Assembly (NCBI RefSeq): GCF_011742925.1
Contig: NZ_WAEL01000007.1
Location: 1 to 64,000 of the forward strand
Direction: 5' to 3'
From: Fibrivirga algicola
GTDB taxonomy: Bacteria; Bacteroidota; Bacteroidia; Cytophagales; Spirosomataceae
Length of the DNA: 64,000 bases
Below, in pieces: positions 59,601 to 64,000 of this stretch; positions within the stretch are counted from its first letter, which is position 1, and every line of letters starts with the position of its first letter. Below the pieces are notes generated by a model. The model was not told where the DNA came from. It saw only the letters and a list, made by a program, of their open reading frames with translations, and did no database searches. The translations under genes were made by a program, and so were the position numbers.

Positions 59601-59997
59601 AGACGAGCTGAACCTGAGCTATTACAACTCCAACACAACCTGGATTCAGGTCGATGCGCTGCTACAATTGTTTGGCCTGACCCGCGACGATCTGCAAGCT
59701 GGTGATGAGTCCCAACTGGCGAAAGCTGTTCGCAGCGTAGCGCACCGGATACCGACTTATGTGACCCTGAAAGATGTAAAATACCGTTGGGGGCACGGGC
59801 AGGAGGATATCTATCCGGTGGCGCAAATCGAAAAGCTCTGGAGCGATATGTCGGCCCTGACCGACGTGAAGTGTGGGTACGTGGTTGTGCCACGACTACG
59901 TGGCCAGCAACTCAAAGATCCCGCCCAACTCGACGCCTGGGTTACCGACGGCAGCAAAGACTACGTGGCAACGCTGTGCACGTTTGACGTTGTCTAG
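56656..59997 (+). CDS. GHMP-kinase-like / UDP-sugar pyrophosphorylase fusion protein
   Basis: 1113 residues, far longer than a normal UGPase. About residues 1-300 have no motif I recognise. Residues 313-322 (IPKGSRFAVSTN) look like a degenerate GHMP-kinase loop (PKGSGLGTSS), and residues 363-375 (GGSGGGWQDSGGVWPGIKAIQG) match the substrate-loop pattern of fucokinase/heptose kinases. From about 700 a UDPGP-type nucleotidyltransferase begins, with LSLGAGVGSRWTKGAGVIKTINPF (738 on). This is FKP-like (kinase plus pyrophosphorylase) but in reverse domain order. Kinase activity is doubtful because of the loop changes. The 703-residue frame on the opposite strand is a shadow. Confidence 0.65.
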   Translation: MNVFIETITSADPAIRNRSFFDLSRTLSTCDLLKALRELDDFRKSTPNLYDKVRAILFLSAGFRFSLTDAPDVPAIGKIPYAGFEDLLARRFEQAVARFLQDLDKQGPSATLFSALADSYHQLSFQILADQVRKSVRSSKGNQWMFRVGHQAEHPIRIQPRLLQRPDNSLFYPILHEQTSVRMDLTHSGWSDIFFLGMDYPEGARVINISIDLGVFGRDKDIRPPLECFVRVISEPVLRLTSVDLNTTKDVHDLADLFNFGNDYLSLVKAGVIASGLIPPSFEGTNQSLSDILARIVAPGMGIELVTKVNDIPKGSRFAVSTNLLGSIISLLMRATGQTRNLEGGLEESERRLVASRAILGEWIGGSGGGWQDSGGVWPGIKAIQGTFAQEGDPEYGISRGTLLPRHRVLQGDDVHPEIQEKIMNSLVLMHGGMASNVGPILEMVTEKYLLRGQKEWVARQQTNQIFDNILGAIKEGDIKKLGANTARNWEGPIKTIIPWASTYFTEQIIAKAKKQFGDDYYGFLMLGGMSGGGMGMFVNPAQYEDYKMQVLDILRQTKNELSDSLPFAMEPVVYNWSINPRGTWSTLHEGSEALMPESYYGIHVSELVRKDPASIPYVRRAEIDFFTTHCERNNQAYPLLRTIISNLFKVSDPTSQGNRSVENEKADRIKKDNGFDYIQHEEIREEIQKGRIGLSRNRLPVDTSIEDVQAGDIVQLNAVAASAKLGEAAIKAGKVAVLSLGAGVGSRWTKGAGVIKTINPFVELDGAHRSFLEIHLAKTRKLAEKYGTAIPHVVATSYMTHEPIRKKLEQTGNFGYAGATYLSPGRSIGQRFVPMERDLRFLWEETPQEMLDENKQKVRDAGRQAMISWAKSKGEGTDYVDNIAAQRFSPLGHWYEVSNLLRNGTLAKLLADHPEVETLMLHNIDTLGADVDPAALGHHLESSNALTFEVVPRRIEDRGGGLARVNGHIRLLEGLAQPREEDELNLSYYNSNTTWIQVDALLQLFGLTRDDLQAGDESQLAKAVRSVAHRIPTYVTLKDVKYRWGHGQEDIYPVAQIEKLWSDMSALTDVKCGYVVVPRLRGQQLKDPAQLDAWVTDGSKDYVATLCTFDVV

Positions 59998-60000
59998 AAG

Positions 60001-60065
60001 CGTCCCACGGCCTTCAGCCCGTATTTTTTGATATACTGAAAATACGGGCTGAAGGCCTTGGGACG
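60001..60065. terminator. Long hairpin after fusion gene
   Basis: Arms 60001-60027 and 60039-60065 pair over 27 bases with two mismatches and an 11-base loop that lies next to a T6 run. It begins three bases after the stop codon of the plus-strand gene. Together with the next hairpin it separates two convergent genes. Confidence 0.9.
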
Positions 60066-60066
60066 T

Positions 60067-60109
60067 CGTGCTGCCGCGGCCTGTCAGTAGAACAGGCAAC
60101 GGCAGCACG
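60067..60109. terminator. Second hairpin, facing TonB receptor gene
   Basis: Arms 60067-60076 and 60100-60109 (CGTGCTGCCG and complement) pair perfectly, with inner GCCTGT/ACAGGC pairing. It lies 27 bases from the end of the minus-strand TonB receptor gene and suits that transcript's terminator. Confidence 0.8.
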
Positions 60110-60135
60110 ATGTAGCTTTTATTTATTGGCGTTAT

Positions 60136-62586
60136 CTACCGCCCTCCCGCGTCGTCGTTGCTAATCTTGCGGGTTGCTTTGCCGCCGGAGGTCATCTGGC
60201 CAAATCGCCATTCGAAGGCCAGCCGAACTGAGCGGCTCACGAAAAAGGAGCGTGTTTCTGCCTCGAACGTAGCAGCCGATTGGTAGTTGGTTTGTGCTAC
60301 GCCCCGGTTGAACGGGTTGTTGACACCCAACGTAAGGCTGGCTTTTTTATCCATCATCTCGCGTTTTAGGGCAAAGCCGTACCAGTAAAAGCTGGACCCC
60401 GAACCCTGCAAACTGATCCAGCCCGAGTTGACGTTTGCATTGGCCTGGAACGTGTAATTGCGCGGCAGCTTGTAGGTACTGCTCAGGTTCATATTTCCCA
60501 CCACACCGCTATTGCGCTGATTCAGGGCAACACTCGTCAGATCGACATACCGCGCGTCTACCCCTCCGTTAAGCGTCCAGTTTTTGTTGGCCTGTCCCGA
60601 CACATTGACGTTTACGCCGTAGGCTTTGCGCTGGGCAATATTCTCGGGTTTGCTCAGCGAAATACCGGCTTCATTCACAGTTCGGATAAATTCAATGGCG
60701 TTGTTGGTCATGCGCCAGTAAAAGGCCGAATTGATGGATAAGCCTGCTTTTGTCGACACGCTATGGCCGAGTTCAACGGCGTGGTTCAGCTCCGGGTTCA
60801 GGTACGGATTTCCCGTTTGCAGGTTGCGCGGATCGCTGGCGTTTACCCACGGGTTCAGAAACCAGAGTTGCGGCCGCTGAATGCGTTGGGTATAGCTGGT
60901 TTTGATTGTATGCGTTTTAATGCCCTTCGAAATCATAATGCTTGGAATCAGGTTCGTGTATTGGTTCGCCAGCGACGTGTTGGTTGTCAGGAAATTGCCG
61001 CTAATTTCGGTTCGTTCGAGCCGCGCTCCCATGTTGAGGCTTAGCTTCTGCTTCGTTTCTACCCGCAGGGCCGTATAGCCCGAATAAATCTGCTGGTTAT
61101 AGTCGAAATCATTCGATTGGGCCGGGTCGATAACGAAGGGTGACTGCCCGTCTGGTGCCAGTTCGACCCGAAATTCGCTGCCAATGTCGCGCCGAATGGC
61201 TTTCAGACCCACTTCTAGTTTCAGGTTAGTGGTGTCATTGCTGTTTTTGATCTGAAACGGGTGTGTGTAATCGGCCTGGAGTGTGTATTCTTTATTGCGG
61301 CTGTAGTTGGTACTCCGTTGCCGAAAGCTAAGCTGCTCCGTTTCGTCCAGGGTATAGCGGTCGGTATCGTAAAAGTAGTTATCGGGCATCCGGCTAAACT
61401 GGGTCAGGAGCGTAAACTCTGACGCCGACGTGTTCGAGCCCCGTTTGGCAAACGTCTTGGTGTAGCCCAGATCGAATTGACTGTTGCCGTATGGGTTACG
61501 GAACCGGATGTCGTTGCGGAAATACTGTAGCAGGGTCCCCGCCGGGTCGGTCAACTGGTTGATCACCGAGCTATTGTTGGGGTAGGAGCCCCCCCAGGCG
61601 TTGGCCGAGAAATTGATCCGGCTCGTTGAATCAGGATCGTAATCCAGACTAAATTCGCCGAACCCACCCGTACCCGTATTATCGGCGTAGCTGAGTTGAG
61701 AAAGGTAATTTAGGGGCTGACCGGTCGCCGACAAGGTGGTTCGCGTGGTCTGTACATCCCGGATGTTCCGAAACTGATAGCCATTGGCCGCCAGCGAAAA
61801 ACCGAGCTTCTTCGTTTTCAGCGCAAACTTGGTATTGGTGCTGCGGTTCATGTTACCAAGCGAGGCCATCACCGATCCGTTGAAACCCTGGAGCGCTTTT
61901 TTGGTGATGATGTTGATTACCCCGGCCGCCCCTTCTGCGTCGTACTTAGCCCCCGGACTGGTAATGACCTCCACCGATTTGATATTGTCGGCGGGCATTT
62001 GCCGGAGTGCATCGGCCAGGTTGCGGGCCATCATAGCCGACGGTTTCCCGTTAATTAACACCCGGATGTTGCTGTTGCCCCGCATCTGAATGTTGCCGTC
62101 CAGATCCAGGCTCAGCGATGGTACTTTCCGTAGCACGTCGGCGGCCGATCCTCCTACGTTAGAAATGTCCTTTTCCGCATTATACACCAGCCGGTCGCCT
62201 TTCTCTTCAATCAGGGCCTTCTGTGCCGTCACGGTCAATTCGCTCAGGGTTCGGCTGTCTGATCGGAGCTGAATGGCACCCAGATTCAGCGCGGGCTGGT
62301 CGGCTGGTACGGCAATCAGGCGATTTTTTGGTTGGAAACCGATCGATGAGAGTGTGAGCGTGTAGCTGCCGGGGGCCAGGTTCGCCAGCTTGAACGTACC
62401 TGAACTATCAGTCGTACTGCCGGTGATCAGCGTGGTACCATTCCGGACGGCAACTGTGGCGAAGGGAACCGGTTTCGTACTCGCTGAGTCGACGAGTGAT
62501 CCAGAAACGGTGACTTTTGGAAGCGATTGGGCAACAGTGGTCCCAACCCATAGCGCCAGGGCGGCTACGGTTAAAAAGAGTTTCAT
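60136..62586 (-). CDS. TonB-dependent receptor (CarboxypepD_reg / OMP_b-brl_3 type)
   Basis: 816 residues from the ATG at 62586, which gives a signal peptide (KLFLTVAALALWVGTTVAQ). After it comes a CarboxypepD_reg-like Ig domain (about 27-110; 'VSGSLVDSASTKPVPFATVAVRNGTTLITGSTTDSSGTFKLANLAPGSYTLTLSSIGF'), a plug domain ('IRVLINGKPSAMMARNLADALRQMPADNIKSVEVITSPGAKYDAEGAAGVINIITKK') and a beta-barrel of the outer-membrane family 3 type. It has no SusD partner here, so it may take up a metal-chelate, peptide or small glycan. A longer frame to 62727 is rejected. Paired direct repeats upstream suggest control by an activator. Confidence 0.93.
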   Translation of the reverse strand: MKLFLTVAALALWVGTTVAQSLPKVTVSGSLVDSASTKPVPFATVAVRNGTTLITGSTTDSSGTFKLANLAPGSYTLTLSSIGFQPKNRLIAVPADQPALNLGAIQLRSDSRTLSELTVTAQKALIEEKGDRLVYNAEKDISNVGGSAADVLRKVPSLSLDLDGNIQMRGNSNIRVLINGKPSAMMARNLADALRQMPADNIKSVEVITSPGAKYDAEGAAGVINIITKKALQGFNGSVMASLGNMNRSTNTKFALKTKKLGFSLAANGYQFRNIRDVQTTRTTLSATGQPLNYLSQLSYADNTGTGGFGEFSLDYDPDSTSRINFSANAWGGSYPNNSSVINQLTDPAGTLLQYFRNDIRFRNPYGNSQFDLGYTKTFAKRGSNTSASEFTLLTQFSRMPDNYFYDTDRYTLDETEQLSFRQRSTNYSRNKEYTLQADYTHPFQIKNSNDTTNLKLEVGLKAIRRDIGSEFRVELAPDGQSPFVIDPAQSNDFDYNQQIYSGYTALRVETKQKLSLNMGARLERTEISGNFLTTNTSLANQYTNLIPSIMISKGIKTHTIKTSYTQRIQRPQLWFLNPWVNASDPRNLQTGNPYLNPELNHAVELGHSVSTKAGLSINSAFYWRMTNNAIEFIRTVNEAGISLSKPENIAQRKAYGVNVNVSGQANKNWTLNGGVDARYVDLTSVALNQRNSGVVGNMNLSSTYKLPRNYTFQANANVNSGWISLQGSGSSFYWYGFALKREMMDKKASLTLGVNNPFNRGVAQTNYQSAATFEAETRSFFVSRSVRLAFEWRFGQMTSGGKATRKISNDDAGGR

Positions 62587-62705
62587 ACGTGGTTGATTGG
62601 AGAGAGTCGGTAGACGTAGTAAGGGCTGGCTGCTCAGGCGTTCGGTTGCGGCACCGTCGAACAAATGAGCTACGTGTTGTGCATCGTGTTTTACAGATTG
62701 ATGAC

Positions 62706-62774
62706 CAAAACTAGGTGTCGGCGCCAAGCCCGTGTTGACAATGGGATAAACCCGCTCAAAAATGGGATGAACCC
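62706..62774 (-). promoter_or_regulatory. Promoter with 21-base-spaced direct repeats for TonB receptor
   Basis: On the minus strand TAGTTTTG (62713-62706) fits TAnnTTTG, giving a start near 62700 and a leader of about 113 bases. Two 14-base direct repeats, AATGGGATAAACCC (62740-62753) and AATGGGATGAACCC (62761-62774), lie 21 bases apart, two helical turns, at about -40 to -74. This is the usual layout for an activator dimer, such as a LytTR-type regulator. The remaining part of the 337-base gap has no gene. Confidence 0.6.
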
Positions 62775-62923
62775 AAACAGACCTGGCTACTCGTCGACCT
62801 GTCTGTCTGCGTCGTTAATTTTCGGTAGCGTAACCCCATCGAGAATTGCCTCGCAGACTGATCTTGCCCCGTAAAGAGCCAGCAAATTCTGAAATGTTGC
62901 AACCACAGCCAGAAATGGCCAAT

Positions 62924-63628
62924 TTATTTTTCTTTACGCAGAAAAATATTGTTGCTGATCGACTCCAGCCGCACCTCCGGGCCTCCGCTCAGAACAGTGC
63001 CTTCCAGCAGGTAGCCCACAATGGGATGCTTCTCCCGCTTGTTCTTAAACTCAATGCTGAGGTCAGAATACACCTCTCCGGTAATGGTTTTCAGCGCTAC
63101 ATTGGCGCCCTTGTTACCCGCCCAGCTCATATCGACAAAGCCACTGATCGACTTTGCCCAAACAGGGTTTGTTGCTCCCTGAATATCAATGTTACCGTTG
63201 ATCGTTTCTACGCGCAGGGCCGCCTTCCGGGGCAGAAATACGATGTAGTTGATGGTGCTGCAAACGGAATAGGAGTCTCCGTTTTTATCGGTCCGCCAGG
63301 TCGATTGGTTCTTCGTGCCGGGACAGTCTTCGGCCTTCCCCTGCTTGATCAGTTCTTTATCGAAATCTGCTTTCAAGCTGACAGCCTGAGCCGTGGAAGC
63401 CGTTTCGACCAGCAACGCATCGTTGAGCTTACCGTTGTTGATCGTCGCCGCAATCCGTACCGAAACGTCCGGTTTATCCCAGTATCGTACCTGAATACTG
63501 TCGCCGAACTTCAGATCTAGGTGAACGGCCTGGTCAGCGGCAAGGGGTAATGTTTTGGTGATGATTTTCTGGGCGAAAACAGGGCTTACCAAAAAGAGAG
63601 ATAACAGCAGAAGCAGGAAGGTTTTCAT
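62924..63628 (-). CDS. DUF4097-family exported beta-helix-like protein
   Basis: 234 residues with a Sec signal (TFLLLLLSLFLVSPVFAQ). The mature part is a long series of short strands characteristic of DUF4097, with 'VRIAATINNGKLND', 'LRVETINGNIDIQGATNPVWAKSISGFVDMSW' and 'VALKTITGEVYSDLSIEF'. These form a beta-helix-like fold, probably envelope located. Function is unknown. It shares its style with the partial gene upstream, so a tandem duplication is likely. Confidence 0.85.
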   Translation of the reverse strand: MKTFLLLLLSLFLVSPVFAQKIITKTLPLAADQAVHLDLKFGDSIQVRYWDKPDVSVRIAATINNGKLNDALLVETASTAQAVSLKADFDKELIKQGKAEDCPGTKNQSTWRTDKNGDSYSVCSTINYIVFLPRKAALRVETINGNIDIQGATNPVWAKSISGFVDMSWAGNKGANVALKTITGEVYSDLSIEFKNKREKHPIVGYLLEGTVLSGGPEVRLESISNNIFLRKEK

Positions 63629-63701
63629 AAGAGCAGGAGGAAAGGAAAGAGATGGAATAACGTGAAATGCAGGTACGTGAGACAGACCAGGGCTGAGTCG
63701 C

Positions 63702-64000
63702 TTACTTCTGTTTTCGGATGTAGATATCGCTGCTGATCGTTTTTAATTGCAGGTCGACGCCTCCGCCGTTTGCCGCACCGTTAATGACATGCCCGCCGCC
63801 CATGCGTGTCAGGCCGTCTTTCTTGGTCAGCCCCAGATCAAAGTCTGTATACATCTCACCGTTGATCGAACTGAGCTTGAAATTAGCTTTTGTAGCGGCT
63901 GGCAGCGAGACATCGATCGCGCCGCTGATGGTTGAGATAGCAGTTGGCTTGCTCTGATTCAGGGTCGAATACACCACCTTAACTTCGCCGTTCGTCGTGT
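63702..64000 (-). CDS. DUF4097-family protein, C-terminal part
   Basis: The reading frame is open to the right edge, so only the C-terminal ~99 residues are seen. 'TTNGEVKVVYSTLNQSKPTAISTISGAIDVSLPAATKANFKLSSINGEMYTDFDLGL' and the C-terminal 'GGVDLQLKTISSDIYIRKQK' parallel the closing part of the neighbouring protein ('RLESISNNIFLRKEK'). The gene therefore starts beyond the window, and the GTG at 63977 is an internal codon. It is 73 bases upstream of the second DUF4097 gene and probably in the same operon. Confidence 0.8.
   Translation of the reverse strand, partial: TTNGEVKVVYSTLNQSKPTAISTISGAIDVSLPAATKANFKLSSINGEMYTDFDLGLTKKDGLTRMGGGHVINGAANGGGVDLQLKTISSDIYIRKQK

Noticed and set aside
1-64000. 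tRNA, rRNA and riboswitch genes
   Set aside because: I looked for cloverleaf-like and conserved rRNA stretches in gaps and saw none that would stand up.

Overview
The window (about 64 kb, GC in the mid-50s % by eye) looks like chromosomal DNA of a Gram-negative Bacteroidota member, most likely a Cytophagales bacterium of the Spirosoma type. The basis is Bacteroidota-style -7 promoter elements (TAnnTTTG), an outer-membrane CarboxypepD_reg/OMP_b-brl_3 TonB-dependent receptor, ThuA plus sorbosone-dehydrogenase multidomain proteins, a CE15-like esterase, DUF4097 proteins and DivIVA-domain, WD40 and M90 proteins typical of the group. The genus is an inference. I see no rRNA, tRNA, CRISPR array, phage or transposase gene. 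Apart from the gene cut by the right edge, all genes look intact.

Layout. 0-5 kb: HI0933-type flavoprotein, Sfp-type phosphopantetheinyl transferase, WD40 protein, DivIVA-domain protein, folB, ECF sigma factor. 5-9 kb: three minus-strand genes that fit 4-hydroxyproline catabolism (D-hydroxyproline oxidase-like flavoenzyme, hydroxyproline 2-epimerase, DHDPS-family deaminase). 9-17 kb: DinB-like protein, M19 dipeptidase, M90/MtfA-like peptidase, D-threonine-aldolase-like PLP enzyme, TetR regulator, histidine kinase, aldonolactone-oxidase-like flavoprotein. 17-25 kb: lipoprotein hydrolase, then a complete RND efflux operon (TolC, adaptor, permease) behind a MarR regulator, with related palindromes on both promoters. 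25-32 kb: GH3 glycosidase and sulfatase, then a stress-like group (Dps, HdeD-like membrane protein, pyruvate-oxidase-like TPP enzyme). 32-37 kb: quinone reductase, AraC regulator, SDR, NmrA-type protein and three small proteins. 37-43 kb: secreted proteins, a CE15-like glucuronoyl esterase preceded by a LacI-type operator, and an exported M81/MlrC-like protein. 43-51 kb: DoxX, Crp/Fnr, DHFR-like proteins, an 1149-residue ThuA/sugar dehydrogenase/PKD/cytochrome c/CBM protein divergent from a NUDIX-type regulator across a perfect palindrome, and a Tat-signal SDR. 51-60 kb: a PaoABC-like molybdenum aldehyde oxidoreductase operon and a nucleotidyltransferase followed by an 1113-residue kinase-like/pyrophosphorylase fusion. 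60-64 kb: TonB-dependent receptor and two tandem DUF4097 proteins.

The most striking whole-window signal is not a gene. The heptamer GGTACGT (or ACGTACC on the other strand) occurs about 75 times by my count, against roughly 8 expected. It appears in all reading frames and in intergenic DNA, and at 49972-50022 an inverted pair forms a terminator-like hairpin. This resembles the behaviour of DNA uptake sequences or HIP1-like genome motifs. A second unexplained class is a family of CAAAC-rich hairpins between genes at 1-37, 7711-7792 and 21661-21730. The best candidates for new biology among proteins are the 1113-residue fusion, which has the FKP domain set in reverse order with a degenerate kinase loop, and the NUDIX-regulator locus.
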